A stretch of 64,000 nt of DNA from Phellopilus nigrolimitatus (GCA_021029095.1 JAJOHG010000008.1:558001-622000); one strand, 5' to 3'. Counted from the first letter of the stretch, positions 43,831-56,350 are shown. Program-made: numbers and translations. The notes: generated by a model not told the origin, from the letters alone.

Positions 43831-45031
43831 GAGGGGAGGTAATAGAGTGTGCACGCTTTGTAATCTGACAAATGGTCAGTGCTTTCCAATTTAAGAAATT
43901 TCAGTGTCAAAGGACTGATGGCCAATTTGACACAATCCAGCCACTTCTTACTGACTCTTTTTTTCCAAAAGCCGTAAACCAAACTTTCAAGCTATGCATA
44001 CAATAATCACTTCATTTAATCTATTTACTTGTGAGGAGAGATTTGTAGCAAAGAAAAGAGCAGCGTATTTTTGGGATGTCACGTGACCTCAGCGCACAGG
44101 AATGCCGCGCATACGTGCAAACGCATAGAACAATTTTTTGAGCTCAATAATCCTCCGTTCTACGCGGCTGAAGCTGTAAAATGCTTGTATGATATGGGGC
44201 TAGGAGGGCTACGTTGTCAATTTTTTATTTTCGCTCTCAAAGCGTCAGAACAGTGGTCTTACATGACTGTTCTGACACTTTGAGGCTGAAATTAAATATT
44301 CAACAATGTAGCCCTTCCCAGGCCCATATAAAACGAGGATTTGAGAGCTTAAATCGTGTAGAAGTGGTGAGAATTGAGTTCAAAAAACCGTTCTCTAACG
44401 TTTCTTCAGTCCGCAGAAGTTCCGTTTTTGGTAAATGTGTAAACAACTGCAAATGCACGCTTTCCTCCCCTCACAAAAACATGGTCATGGATAGAGGATA
44501 TTTCTACCTACCATTACGTGCACTTAATAATAATATATGCTTTGCTCGTTGGTATTACTCGTAGTCATTCTATGACTTTGCTCAGAGGCGTAGGAAAGCT
44601 ACTTTCCTATTGAGCGGTGAAGACCAAGAATGTCACAACTTTTCGGTTTCCCCATATCCATTTTCATCTCTCCTTATCAATCTACCAGGACATTCTAAAA
44701 GAGTCTATTTACATGCTAGTATTTTTGTCTTGTAGAGAATGTGCAATAGTGTTTGAATTCGCAATGACGATTTGGTGTCCCATTGACCGGTGAATGACTG
44801 TATTATGTAAATCCATACTTTACCTTTCGACACGAGACTCCGCTTTCCATTTGTCAAAATGCCTGGGATCGCTTCTCGACGACTTGAACCACGCGTATGT
44901 CTAGCCATGATTGATGCAGGTCGGTCCTTAACTTCCTCAGAATTTAATGAAGACAAATATATCGTGCTGATTGGCAAAGGAAAAAGACGTCGCTGCCGCC
45001 GACACTAAGGCGAACTCCGAGTCAGTCCACC
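43831..45031. other. Intergenic, including the right copy of the diverged repeat
   Basis: 44,232-44,799 is the inverted partner of 39,683-40,354. Around 44,240-44,283 it has a self-complementary stretch, TCAGAACAGTGGTCTTACATGACTGTTCTGA, read here as two arms (TCAGAACAGT and ACTGTTCTGA). No protein-coding gene is supported. Confidence 0.5.
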
Positions 45032-45659
45032 ATGAAGTTGTCGCAGGCTCGTCGCGCGGAGAGACACAGAAGAAGCGGAGAAAAACTTATCGCTACAGGT
45101 GCGTCGCTCACTTTCATTGAAAACGTTATTTTGAAAAAGTCTGGATCATTTCCAGAGGTCACCGTGCAGCTTCATTCACCGCAGAGGACATTGACGAGCT
45201 CATCGAACTCCGCGCGCGGTTGCGAACGTTTGACGGCGCATACTCACGTACCGCGCTTGGGAACCTCGGATATGCCCTGATGGTGCTCAAGTTGTTTGAT
45301 AGACGATTCTACCACAGTGCGTGCCATTCACCGGATTATCACAACTATCCATATATCAGGCCCTGACTGTGCGCTCGTCTGATTCTCTGCTAGTCGGCCT
45401 GCTGTATACCATCTTCGCTGCGCTACTCTTCATCCTTTCCTTCTTGCGCACACGGCACAGTCAGCACGACTTCGCAGACTGCTACCGCGCAAATGGCGCA
45501 CACGGGTATTCCGAGGTTATCAAGACGGTTGGGCAGACCGACAAGCGCATCTATGGTCGACCGTTTGTCACCGCCGGCTGGATTGTGCTTGGGGTCACGC
45601 TTGTGGTAGCAGCGGTAGAGATTGGGCTGCTTGTCCTTGTATTGAAATTATGTGGGTAA
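45032..45659 (+). CDS. DUF202-like small membrane protein, 163 aa
   Basis: Three exons, 45032-45098, 45158-45316 and 45394-45659 (492 nt, phases consistent). The short N-terminus is basic (QARRAERHRRSGEK). The middle has an ELRARLRTFDGAYSRTALGNL segment, typical as I recall of the fungal DUF202/YidH-like membrane family (the LRT-x-x-A-x-x-RT pattern). Two hydrophobic helices follow: GLLYTIFAALLFILSFL (about 88-104) and AGWIVLGVTLVVAAVEIGLLVLVL (about 136-160). Membrane location is clear; the biochemical role is unknown. The second acceptor is the AGAG site at 45,154-45,157, chosen because only the downstream AG keeps the frame. Confidence 0.75.
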
Positions 45660-46072
45660 CGTTACTTGTTGTGGTGCAATTTACCACAAGACTTACGACG
45701 CATCGCAGAGTGTTGTATTTGATAGCCCTCATATTAATCTAATTACCTAAGTTCTGCGTATTTTCCAACCTGACCTTCCTGCATCCTTGTGCTCGGTCCT
45801 GGTTCTGAAGGCAGGTGCATATTCGTGCCTAAAATGCTCGTAGCATTCATGTCGGTCGGTGGAGCACATGTCGGGAGTATTCACGATCCCGATTCAATAG
45901 TATGAAAAGCGACCCGGAACAGAATGCTTGAAGGAAAGACTCGCAACCCTGTTATCCTTCCTTGTCCGATAAAATTATTCAATAATTCTGGAAAATTGTA
46001 TGTAATGACTTAGAAACCCATACTTATTGCAAGCCAATTCACTCACCTATCATTACATTTCCCTTCTACATA
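45660..46072. other. Intergenic (convergent)
   Basis: Between convergent gene ends; nothing seen. Confidence 0.5.
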
Positions 46073-46802
46073 TTAATCCTTAATACCATACTGATCCCGG
46101 TAGGCTTTCATACGCTCAACCACATCCATCAGTCCATTATTCTCCAACCAGGTCACCAAATCCCGCATGCGCAGGATCGTGTTCACCTTCGCGCCCTCGC
46201 CGAGTATCTCTTCGATATCACTCACAGTATTCCGCCCGTCCAGGGTAACCTCCTCGCGGTCGAGCAGCATGACGACCCCGACAACGATGCCCCCCTCTTT
46301 GCGGACGAGGTCGATGGATGCCCGGACGGCGGTGCCCGCGGTCATGACATCGTCGAGAATAAGCACGCGCTTTCCCTTGACATCCGCACCAACCATGCGC
46401 CCGCCCTCGCCATGATCCTTCGCCTCCTTGCGGTCATATGCGAAACCGATGGAGACACCGTGCTCGCGGTGCAGCACCATCGTGGTCGCTGCCGCGAACG
46501 GGATGCCCTTGTATGCAGGCCCGAAGAGCACGTCGGGTGTCGCGCCCTGCTGTGCGATCAGCGCCGCGTAGCCTGCTGCAGTGGCAGAGATGAGCTGGCC
46601 AGTGCAAAGGAGTCCCGCATTAATGAAGTAAGGCGAGGTTCTGTATTGTAGTTATAATGTATGTGTGCGAGACTTAGCGCGCGGTGATTGAGGGGACGCA
46701 CCGGCCGGATTTGAGGGTGAAGGAGCCGAATTTGAGCGCACCGGCGGACATAGCCCCTTCAATGAGATCCTTTTGGTGCTGCAGCAGCTCAGCGGTTGGC
46801 AT
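46073..46802 (-). CDS. URA5: Orotate phosphoribosyltransferase, 222 aa
   Basis: Transfers the phosphoribosyl group of PRPP to orotate to give OMP, the fifth step of de novo UMP synthesis; cytosolic. Two exons, 46802-46702 and 46640-46073, 669 nt, with intron GTGCGT..CAG. The protein opens MPTAELLQHQKDLIEGAM and continues with ALKFGSFTLKSGRTSPYF, the orotate-site region. FGPAYKGIPFA and the PRPP-binding signature RVLILDDVMTAGTA (about residues 121-134) are complete, and the catalytic-loop region DRKEAKDHGEGG precedes it. The length fits fungal OPRTases. It is a widely used fungal selectable and reference gene, which gives this window a good phylogenetic anchor. Confidence 0.95.
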
Positions 46803-47401
46803 CGCGGTTGTGGTGAAAGGCTTTTAAAGAGAGACAAAAGCTTAAGCAGCGGAGGCGAGATGTATGTGCCTGTATGCGCTTGTCGATTCAAAAATCCGGA
46901 TGTTGACCACCGTAAGAATAGGAATGGGCAGTTTTAGTGACTTACATGCGCTCATCACCAAGACTTCCTGCTTCAATGAAAAGTAAGAACCGTAATCTTC
47001 TACAAAAATTGCTTTTCGAATTGGTATCAGTGCTTGGTCAAAAGTTGTAGAATTATCAAGTAGCCCATATTCGACACGCAGTTGAAGCGAGACAGTAGAC
47101 AGGAAGAAATGCTATCCTTGCTCAATCTTGTAAGACATTCGGGTAAAGCACGGAGGAACAGTAGGAAATAAAATTGCAACGAGTTTAGATACAAGTCAGG
47201 CTGGGACTAAATGTCAAACTGTCTCTTCAATCGAAGTGAAAGTGAGTCAACTGCAATATGAGAAAGAAATGCAAGGTGTTATATCGACGGCGTGTAAAAA
47301 ATCAACAGTCTGGAGAATTTCTGGAAAATGTCTTTCATTCAGAAGTAAAAGCGAGATAACTGCAGCAATCCAATGATCGTATTTATTATTCCGCGCAGGT
47401 C
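46803..47401. other. Intergenic
   Basis: URA5 promoter side, then the 3' flank of the next minus-strand gene. Nothing further seen. Confidence 0.45.
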
Positions 47402-48345
47402 TCAAGCTAGGAGAAGTTGCAAACAAATCAGCGTCCACGACATGAAAGACCAAGAACGAAACGGGCATACGCATGCGTGAGACTGGAGTCGGCTGCCGAA
47501 CGAAAACCGCCTAGGACCCAGCTTCGGGCGTTTAGGAATCGACGGTGGGAATCCTGTAGGCAGATAATTCCGACCTCGGCTCTGCTCGGGCACATTTTGC
47601 GGACCAGCGGGATTGCATGTCTTCGCTTCCTCGGGGCTAGCCATGCAAGCGCTATCAGCGCGAGGCTTGCCAAGGTAAGCCGAAATTAAAACAGGATTGG
47701 AAATCCGCGACGAAGTACGAGTGAGTGCCGTTTGAGTTCGAGTGCATGCCGCTTGCAAAAGCGTCGCGGGAGTGCGCGGGCCGCTGTTCGTTTCCGTGGT
47801 CGAGAGGATCGAAAGGGTTCTAGATTTGGTCGGAATATCCGTTGACGAAAAAGAGCGCTGAAGCGCGGCGCGCGCTTGTTTGAAGGTCGTCCCGGTGCGC
47901 GACTCGGTACTCAGAGAAGGGGCTTCGCTGAGGGTGGCCGCCCTGCGGCGTGAACGCAGAGGGAGAAAGGGGGACCAGCTTTTTTCGCTGGGACTAGGTT
48001 TGATCTGGATCGTAGACGTGACGGGAGGCAATGATGCGACACGTTGGGCGGACACGGTGGTAACAGCGGGCTCGGTGACCAATTCAATGTTAGGGCGTGT
48101 GGAGAGGAGACGGTAACGAGACGATTTGGTCTCAACGCGGGGAGGCATGCGCTGCCTGCAGAATATGGGCACAACTAAGCTCTACAAGAAAGCCGAAGAA
48201 AATAGGATTGTAAGTAATAAAATTGCAGGAGGCTTCGAGATAAAGCGCATACGAGTAGGAGCCCCCAGATGGCGATGACTTGAGCGATGAGTGCATATAC
48301 GATATACTTTAGAGACTGGGGATTTGAGGGAGGCATAGTGGGCAT
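47402..48345 (-). CDS. Putative membrane-anchored hypothetical protein, about 290 aa
   Basis: Proposed two exons: 48345-48253 (MPTMPPSNPQSLKYIVYA...) and 48181-47402, intron GTATGC..TAG, 873 nt in frame. The N-terminus contains one hydrophobic segment (YALIAQVIAIWGLLL), continued over the junction by SLVVPIF. The rest is basic and Ser/Thr/Pro-rich (ETKSSRYRLLSTRPN, SRTLSILSTTETNSG) and looks disordered. I do not recognise a family. The start could also be the ATG three codons later. The gene model is less certain than its neighbours because no conserved domain fixes the frame. Confidence 0.45.
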
Positions 48346-48801
48346 AGTGGTGGCGATATGTGCACTTGGACACCTGGAGTAGAGATACTTGGGCGATGTG
48401 GGTGAAACCAAGCGGCTTTTAAGCCAGGTATGCCAGAGGATCCGAGACGGTTGTGGACGCAAAGCTCGGTTTCGGAGCGGTAAGTCTCATCATACCGACT
48501 TACCGATGAACAATAACGCCGAATAAAAGATTGTGGCTCTGCCACTTTCGAAGTTCGCGGTCGGTGGCGCGAATGTCAGACATGTCACGGAGTCCGTTAG
48601 GTAATACACGTGACTTCCGCGACATGATATCATCATGCTCTGGTCTGTTCGCAAATTCAGAAAAATTTCACCAGCCTGCATGCATTACCGGAAGTGTGAA
48701 TTGCACGCAATCATTGAACTCAATAGCTCTCTCAATTTCGTTGCCCGCGGCTACATTATTACATCAGATCCAAAAGTAAAAGAAGGGCAGACATCTCAAC
48801 A
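48346..48801. other. Intergenic
   Basis: Upstream of the previous gene and downstream of the Derlin gene; nothing seen. Confidence 0.45.
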
Positions 48802-49829
48802 TCAATTTTCACCAAGTCGATGACCAGTACCCCAATTGTATCCTCCCATTGCAGTACGCGCCGTTGCCCGTCCTGCCGCGGCAGCTCTTGCCCCACCAGC
48901 GTTAAGCACTTGCCCCACACCAGGGACAACCCTCTCCCCTCGTCCACCAATCAGACTCTGGAGCCACGCCGGGGCACGAGCAAATTCTGCGCCGGGACGT
49001 CCTGCTTCATCACTGTGCACGAGGTACCACCATGCATAGCCTGATATAACGCCAGTCAGCGCATTCGCCGCAGCCTTGGGGCCACCCGTGACAAGGTACA
49101 GGCCAACGAGCGCGTAAGGCAAGTATTTGTGCGAGAAGGTGACGAGTCCGAAGATTGACGTAAGTTCGTTAGGTGAAAGACGCGCGTGAAGGGTGGTGAG
49201 CGAAAGGATGAATGGTTGGAAATGCAGCCACGAGTGGAGGGGAAGATTTAGAGCCTGACAACGCGCAGTTGAGATGATAGGTGCAAATCAGTAGCCACAT
49301 GACACATACCAGGAGCCCGAATGCATTCAGGAGTAACTGCCAAGCAAAATCTGCTGAGCGACCCGAGTAGTGTGACGATTCTAACGAATCAGAGTTGCGA
49401 CTGAGAAGGGGAGGTGCGTTCAGGCCTGCTTTTGCTTTGGAAGAAATCAAACTGACTATAGCATCGCGAATTCAATTATGGCATTTATCCCCGTTCCTAA
49501 GTATAATGACCGTCAAGATTTTGTGGAGCTTTCAGAAAGCACGAAACAAACTAACCCGCGTAGAACATAGATGTGAACGGTCTCCAGATCTGCATTGAAT
49601 TGATGATGCATCCCGGTCAATCAGCACGCATTTCTTCAAGTGTGATAAGCTAAAGTCAGGCATATTTCAAGCATACCTCAAACCCCCGCGTCACAAGGTC
49701 CTTCGAGAAGACAATTTTTAATGGGGAGAGAAGCCCGAGCATGACGGGCAACGTTACACCCAACGTCGACGCACATAAAAACCTCGTTACTGGCGGAATT
49801 TTACGGACTTCGTCCATGAAGGAAGACAT
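48802..49829 (-). CDS. Derlin (Der1/Dfm1-like), 256 aa
   Basis: A rhomboid-related ER membrane protein of ER-associated degradation. Five exons: 49829-49677, 49589-49556, 49496-49457, 49400-49310, 49254-48802, 771 nt in phase. The N-terminus is MSSFMDEVRKIPPVTRF, the usual Derlin opening. IWRPFTSMFYAGTG corresponds to the conserved WR-x-x-T-x-F block, then INAIIEFAMLYRNS. Hydrophobic segments lie near residues 15-40, 95-115, 120-145 and 165-185. The C-terminal tail (about 215-256) is Arg/Gly/Ala-rich and ends with GYNWGTGHRLGEN; such GHRLG-type tails in Derlins bind the p97/Cdc48 ATPase (SHP box, from family knowledge). It has no rhomboid catalytic Ser. Confidence 0.88.
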
Positions 49830-51070
49830 ATCTTGTGCGAGCTTGTGCCTCGTCGAGGATAGAATCAAGGAAATTTGAGGACGAGACTGTAGGCTGGCTG
49901 AGGCAGATGGAGGCCAGTCACGGCACAAGTGATGGTACATGTAGTTGACGTGGGTGATCGCGTGAAACGTGGCGGCACGTGTTGTAGACGTAAATCGCAC
50001 GCGCCGCGTCGATCACGTACGTACGCGTCGGATCTTCAAGTCAGGATTTGAAAAGGACCTTGCCGTCTTGTGCAACATGATCAAGGATACGAGAACCCCG
50101 CTTTTTCAGGGGAGAAATTAAGGAAGACAGCCTCGGTGTCGCAAAGCAAAAGATTTCCACACGGGGTTCGTTCTATGTTCTTTATTCAATTCTAATTAAA
50201 GTTTGCCTCATCGGGCTAATCCGAAACTCGACCTAGCATTTGGCGAGGAAGACGAAGCAGCTGTTGACGTGTGGACATTGTCTCTTAGGAGGTGAACGGG
50301 ATGAATAGCTCTTTGAATTGGAGGGAACTGCAGAACATTTCCCCGAGCATGGGGACTTCGCGATTCTTCGGAAATGAAAGCCGCGCTACATAAGTTGAAG
50401 GCAAACTACTCGCGGGGAGGTTGAGATCAAAATGTACTCGGAGGATTTGGCTTCTACACCTGAGTTCATGCACGGCCTTGCGCTTATTGACAGTCTGATT
50501 AAAGGAGAGGTATCGAAGCACGCGGAGAGCGGCAATGAGTACAGTACTACTCCGTCGCAATTGAATAGGCAGCAAGGGCCAGAGGGATTTACACGATCTA
50601 GAACCGCAGCCTCGTGATGACTCGAGAAGTTACGATGGCCATATCTGATCAATCTGAACCAGCCTAGACTAATAGATGGATTCTCTGATTTTCGGCTCAG
50701 GCTACCACGGCCGCATTTGCCACTTGTTGGCCTTCATCCTGAGCAATGCGCATAAACCAACGTCGAAACCGATCTATGAAATCAAGGAAGCTTCCGGACA
50801 TCGTCAGCTGCTTGAGTCAGAAAATCGATCGAAAAAGAGAAAAAGAAAGAAAAAGAAAGGACACATGCTTTGGCTTTTTCGTATATACGAGACATATACT
50901 TCCAAAAATTGTACGGGATCAATATCCAGTTAAGTAACAGGAGAAAAGCAGACACGTAAGTCCCTGATACAAGCCGTAGAAAGGAGCAGAAGAAGGACAA
51001 AGTCCACGAACAAAATGAACAAAGAATTACAGTCCCTTCAAAGTCTCGAATGTCATATTGTCAGAGAGCG
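49830..51070. other. Intergenic
   Basis: About 1.2 kb with no convincing gene; a GA-rich stretch lies at about 50,830-50,860. Confidence 0.45.
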
Positions 51071-51923
51071 TCACGTGCTGAACCTGTCCTTTATTGCAGC
51101 CCATGCAGGAGCAGCGTCTGGGTGCTGGAGCACAAAGCGTTCCATATCTTGCTCGGGAATTCGGTTGATGTCGATACTCTGCCAGTAGCGCCCGAGGACC
51201 CACATGACATCTTGCACGTCGTGGTCAAGGCCACGCCTAAGACCATATTAGTTCTTACTCGGAAATGAGAAAATAAAAATAAGACGCACGTTGTCCATGC
51301 GTTGATTTTCGCCCGTACAAATTCGGAGACGGTAAGAAACGGGAGGCCGCGAATGCGAGCTATAGTATTGTCGTCCAGGTGTCGGGGTCCTTCCTCGCCT
51401 GCAGGAAGTATCTCGATCTACAAAAGAAAAATAAGAAAAATATCGGATAAATTGTCTGATCGAGAAAGCGTCTAAGCGTATATAGTAAATATACTGACGG
51501 TGACAGGAGGGATCGGCTCCTGGTATGTTACGTGCAAGCTAGCGGAAATTACAGGTGAGCTCGCAACCAAAGCCGTATGACTATGAACCTGATGGGCACG
51601 AGATCAAACGGAATAAAACCGTACCGGTTCGTCCAAGGCGAATTCATTACAGTCAGTGACTGATGTCCCTCAATGGCTTGGCGAACACGACCAAACGGAT
51701 GAACACCACCCCCTTCAACGATACACAAAATCTCCTACATAAGTTGCATTCATCAGCAGTGTAAAGAGCTAAACACTGGATAATGAATGCATACATTGCA
51801 ATGGGCGCTGTTCGACAGTAAAGCGATCAGCAGAGTGCCATGGAACGCATGGGGGATGTTGCTCGCAGAGAGTGCCTGGGAGAGCACCATCGCGGCATCT
51901 AGGAGACGTGCGGTATCTGCCAT
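51071..51923 (-). CDS. Conserved fungal protein of nucleotidyltransferase-like type, 190 aa
   Basis: Five exons: 51923-51795, 51734-51625, 51538-51499, 51417-51290, 51236-51071, 573 nt in phase. It opens MADTARLLDAAMVLSQAL and continues with the AFHGTLLIALLS segment, the EILCIVEGG strand, HPFGRVRQAI, SPWTNRLHVTY, EILPAGEEGPRHL and TVSEFVRAKINAW. The spliced junctions make one coherent domain, which is the main evidence for the model. The pattern (a G-T/S motif after a helix, then alternating strands, then a SEFxRAK helix) resembles uncharacterised basidiomycete proteins with a nucleotidyltransferase-like fold. I cannot name catalytic residues, so enzymatic activity is not claimed. One donor (GTCAGT after exon 3) is slightly unusual. 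Confidence 0.75.
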
Positions 51924-52880
51924 GTCGACCAGGAGTATGTGACGAACCCGCTCGAGACATTGCGGTTTTGAAGGCCTCCGGAGCCCTGCGGGAAACGAAG
52001 CGGATCGTGTTCCACGACAATTCATAAGAGTCTCGAGCCGAGAACATGAATACAAAAGAGTCACTTGAGCATGAGGGGCACGAGCGGCACACACCCTTTC
52101 GCTAATGGGGTGGCCGTGTGCGCGAGCTATTCAACTAGGAAGAGGTCTGAGGAGGTGAAGAAATTGTGATGTTCTGCGAGACCAACGGAGCAGGGTGGTG
52201 TATGTATGTATAGGCTCCCCGACCAAAGGGCGTCAATTCAAACAGAAGGTAAATCTATTTCCTCGAGACCATGGCTGGAGTTCGAAGGCTACCCTGATCT
52301 GATCAGATACTTTAGCTTCGACGAGAGTTGAGAATGCGTGGTGCATCTGTTTGGCCGTTCATAAAAGCGGAGCGCGTGTGGGTTTTAATAGAAGGGGCAC
52401 GAGACCAAGTAAAAATATAGACAGGACATAATGTTTCTGAAGTTTTCTAGAGCTGCAACTAGAGAGGACTGACCAAACGCCAAGTCAGAGAGCAAAGCCA
52501 CAATATAACCCATAGCAAAAGAGCCAAGAATGGATATTTGCTTCGGCAATGTTTCCAGTCTTTCTGAGGCTTCTCGATTGATTTAGAGGAATAAATATGC
52601 GGAGGATGGACCGGAGATGAATGTTGAAACTAGGGAAGCACCCCAAGGCCATTTTGTAGGACGAAACAAATATCAGAAATATGTGTGTGAGAAAAACATC
52701 CTTACTAGGCAATATCGTCCACAACGCCAGCCGTGACGAAAGCACTTGGAATCAAGTATTCTTGCTCGCTGAACGGTTGGTCGACAATATTCTTGTTTTA
52801 AAAAGTCGTTATTAAACTCTTTCTGTAGAGTTGCGAAGCGAATGCAAAAGGCGTGGTTTTGGAGATCAGAAAACCATGTA
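51924..52880. other. Intergenic (divergent)
   Basis: Upstream regions of the 190-aa protein gene and MRS2. No further gene supported. Confidence 0.45.
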
Positions 52881-54962
52881 ATGCATCTTCGTAACTTTCG
52901 ACCGAGTCGCTGTCTTTCGTTACCTACTCCGCGTCGGACGTTCGGCGCTCGACAATGGCCTCTTCGATACATGCTTCGCACGTCGCAGACTGCGGACGCC
53001 AGTAAGACCGCACGTCGTAACGTGAAGCATGGCGTGCACGTCCAATCGCGTCATATGTCATGGATCGGTAGGCTCTGCGGTCGTGACGGTCGGGATACTC
53101 GTTCTCCACCTGTCTCCGATGGGCAAGACGAGGCGGCTCGGTCTGCTATACTAGAGAAGGTCATGAAAGGGCGGCAGCCAACAGACCTCATGCTCCGATG
53201 TACGTATTATGCCATTACAATCTGGATCAACTATAGCTGACCTTCATCGGTAGGTACGATCCTTAACGTCGATGGTCTGTTGCTTCATATGTAACATGTT
53301 TTATACATCCTCAAATTGGCTCCTTCAGGCGATGTAAAAACAATCTCGGGCCAGTTCAAACGGTCTGATATATGCTCGGAGCACCAGCTCAATGTAAATA
53401 CGACAGGGACGAATTCCATAAGTGCACGACTTACTCGTTATTTCATAGCCTCGAGATCTCCGCAAAATTGACTCAAGGATACCAAACCTCGTTCCGACGA
53501 TACTTGCGCGTAAAGAGTCAATATTGGTTCGTCCGGGCATCTTTTTCCCTTCAGTTTAACTCTTACGCAGGCGTCCTGAAACCATACATCCTCGTTAGGT
53601 CAATATACTTCATATCCGTGCGCTTGTAAAAGCAGACACCGTACTGCTATTCGATAGCTATGGATCTGCTGATTCACGCCTTCATTCAATATTTTTATAT
53701 CATCTCGAAGTTCGTAAGCTCTCAGCCAGTACTAGTTTTAATGATGCGATCTCTTCTTCGGTTAGCATAATCTCAAAGCAAAACAACATGGTTTACCTTA
53801 CGAGTTTCGGTCAGTATCATGACTTCTGGTCGAGCTCGCGAAAACTGAAACTACCCTTTAGCGCTCTGGAGTCAATTCTATTGTCGGTTCTTAGTGCATT
53901 AGAGGCTGAGATGGTTTTCACTCGCAATTTAATTGGTGGATTACTGGCAGAACTGGAAGACGATATTGATCGCGACAAGTTCAAAAGGTTGTTACATTAC
54001 TCACGCCGGCTTAGCGCATTTTCGAATCGCGCGAAACTGGTTCGTCTCTCCCGTTTCCAGTGACGTTTCGTTCTCCCTTTTTGATATAAGTTTAGGTTCA
54101 AGAAGCTCTGGAAGAAGTGCTAGAACAAGGTAAATCTATAACAAGAACCCTCGATGAATGCACATTTGAGCCACCAGTACTTCTTTCATGCAGATGAGGA
54201 TTTGGCAGCAATGTACCTCACTGACAAGAAGAATGACAATCCTCGAAGTGCGAGAGATCATGAAGAGCTCGAAGTGCTTCTTGAGTCTTTCTCTAAACAG
54301 GTTGAAGAAATTGTGAACGAATCTGAAACTATTTCTGTGAGTTTCCAGGCTAGTTATTCTAACAACTTCGATTAACGTGGCCATTGTATATAAGTCGAAT
54401 GTCCAATCAACGCAAGAGATCGTCGAACTAATACTTGATTCCAATCGTAATGCGCTACTTGCTTTGGATCTAAAGGTGAAGTTGCTATGTTTTTCTGATC
54501 CTCTTCGATACTACTCTGACACTACGTTGACTCAGGTATCGATTGCTACACTTGGCATAGGAACTGGAGCCCTTGTTGCTGGCCTGTTTGGTATGAACGT
54601 GCGTATTTAAAGGTCTCTTGTTGCCTGTCCTATCCTTTGACGTCTTGCGGTGTTCACTAGTTGCAAAGCCATTTAGAAGAAAGTCAATGGGCATTCATCG
54701 GAGTGTCCGCTGTAGCGGCATCCATTGCCGTGCTGGTATCCTGGCTAGGCTTGCGCAGGTATGTTCCTCGATGCCTGCTCACTGCCACTTTCACACCCCT
54801 CGAATTTTGGTTATGCCTGAACCCTCTTTCTGTCTCTGCACTAGACTCGCCAAAATCCGTAAGATTGGACTGTCCACAAATACCAATGGGCAGCGCGGGC
54901 CAAACCGAAGACCATGGCTTCCCCTGCCACTTCGTAGACGAGGTCTAGATGACTGGTCATGA
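52881..54962 (+). CDS. MRS2: Mitochondrial Mg2+ channel, CorA/MRS2 family, 451 aa
   Basis: Mg2+ influx channel of the inner mitochondrial membrane. Twelve exons: 52881-53199, 53254-53274, 53329-53393, 53449-53526, 53599-53709, 53815-54039, 54096-54129, 54194-54336, 54395-54475, 54536-54598, 54661-54758, 54845-54962, 1356 nt with all phases consistent. The first 35 residues are Arg-rich and without acids, like a mitochondrial presequence; an ATG 13 codons upstream is in frame. Conserved blocks are VMKGRQPTDLML, TISGQFKRSD, RDLRKIDSRIPN, LLFDSYGSADSR, ALESILLSVLSALE, HHEELEVLLESFSKQ-like DHEELEVLLESFSK, and the pore signature GMN (FGMNL) at the end of the first membrane helix. The second helix is AFIGVSAVAASIAVLVSWLGL, then a basic C-terminal tail. 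Confidence 0.93.
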
Positions 54963-56329
54963 CCCCAAATGAATCGCACCGAAGGTGAACGTGATTAACA
55001 TGGACCTCCCTACTTCCTTTTTTTCATTCATGCAATTCACCTCTCAGCATCTAAAGCATCTATCTTATTCGAACCGGATTTGTATGCAATATATTGATGT
55101 GCTGCGGCATCCCCTTCGCACCCTCATCGTCATAATCCTTGTCGGTCTTTCGGCTCTGTCTGCGCAGACTACTTACATTTGTTAGGGAAATTGAACTTTA
55201 TTATATCCTTGCACGATGATGCAGATCTTCGCAAAGAACCTGCAAGGATTCTGGAAAAGAAGTCTTATTTACTACCGCAGCCGGCGTGAGTAATTCGACG
55301 ACTCAACTACCCCGCAGAATCCTTTGAGGTTATCCCCTATGTTCTCTTAACATCGCTCGCTATAGCTACTTTTACCCCTTGCCACATCATATCACGAGGT
55401 ACAGTTTAATCGATTCAATCAAACAGGCCGCGGCTGTCTGAAAGAATTGCTTCGCGCCACGTTGCAGTTGCTCAGCGGTGATTCAGCGCGGGTGCTTCTG
55501 GTCTTCTCGCCGAATCCGTATGTCCCCGTGTCTCGTTCAAGGCTCAATGCTGCAAGGTTTGAACTCAGTTCGAACTCTTCTACTCTACACACATCTGCGT
55601 TGTTGTCTGGCTCTCGCCGACCTGCACCCTCGATTCTGCATTTAGTCTCTGATGCAATGCCGAGTCCCCCCTTGCTCAAATTATCATCGGAACGAATTGC
55701 AAGGAAGACATTTTGCAGTCTAGAAGTTGGTTTTCAATCCCAGAGATCTTAGCGCTGGAACGGTCAAGGTCTCTTGGCTCGAACACACTTCGCTGATCTG
55801 GTCCGAGTGTGGGCGAGGGCGAAGTACCCTTTTTTCTTTACTCGGTGAGCGAAAGCTTCTCTTTGAATGTCGAAAACAGCTTTAACAATCCTCTCGTCTG
55901 ACGTAGCTAAGCTGGCGTGTCTGTCAATTTTCTCGGTAGTGCCTTCGGTGTAAGGAAAACGGCACCGATGACCGAAGGTACATCCTTTCATGTGCGAATT
56001 CTGAGTATCCTTGCTCCAGTTCCCATTGATTTACTGTATGATCGAACTTCTTGCTCTGTCTAACCTGCTTGCCTCAACATCTGGCAGCAGGTTGTAGTAT
56101 GGGCTCGGGATGACTTTCCTGTTGCGCCTCAGTGCAAGACGGAGCTGTGCATTAAATTCATCGAAAGGCGGTAAGTCACAACTTCTGAGATTAACAATGA
56201 CAATCCTTTCATAAACTCTCACGTCTAGATATTCCGATCGCTCATCTTCGTGTTCCTCATGCAACTCTGTATTATAAAGCAAAGTAACCAGTATGCTTTT
56301 CATTAATTTGCAAGTCAAACTATATACAA

Positions 56330-56350
56330 CCCCCCCCCCCCCCCCCCCCC
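56330..56350. repeat. 21-nt poly-C run
   Basis: An uninterrupted C run between CTATATACAA and TCTGGCCCGCCTTGGCGG. The length is a likely point of sequencing uncertainty. Confidence 0.95.

Larger units (their letters stand above)
39682..44800. mobile_element. 5.1-kb segment with perfect 26-bp terminal inverted repeats carrying P450-7
   Basis: A 26-bp sequence beginning AGTCATTCACCGG at 39,683-39,708 is found as its exact reverse complement at 44,774-44,799. With one more base (T on the left, C on the right as read inward) the ends look like CAGT-type termini, and a TA dinucleotide flanks each side (39,680-39,681 and 44,801-44,802), as in Tc1/mariner-pogo elements. Inside are P450-7, a relic P450 exon and repeat fragments. 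No transposase was recognised. The alternative is two separate degenerate copies of one short element in opposite orientation, since more internal sequence is also shared between 39.7-40.36 and 44.23-44.8 kb. Confidence 0.5.
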
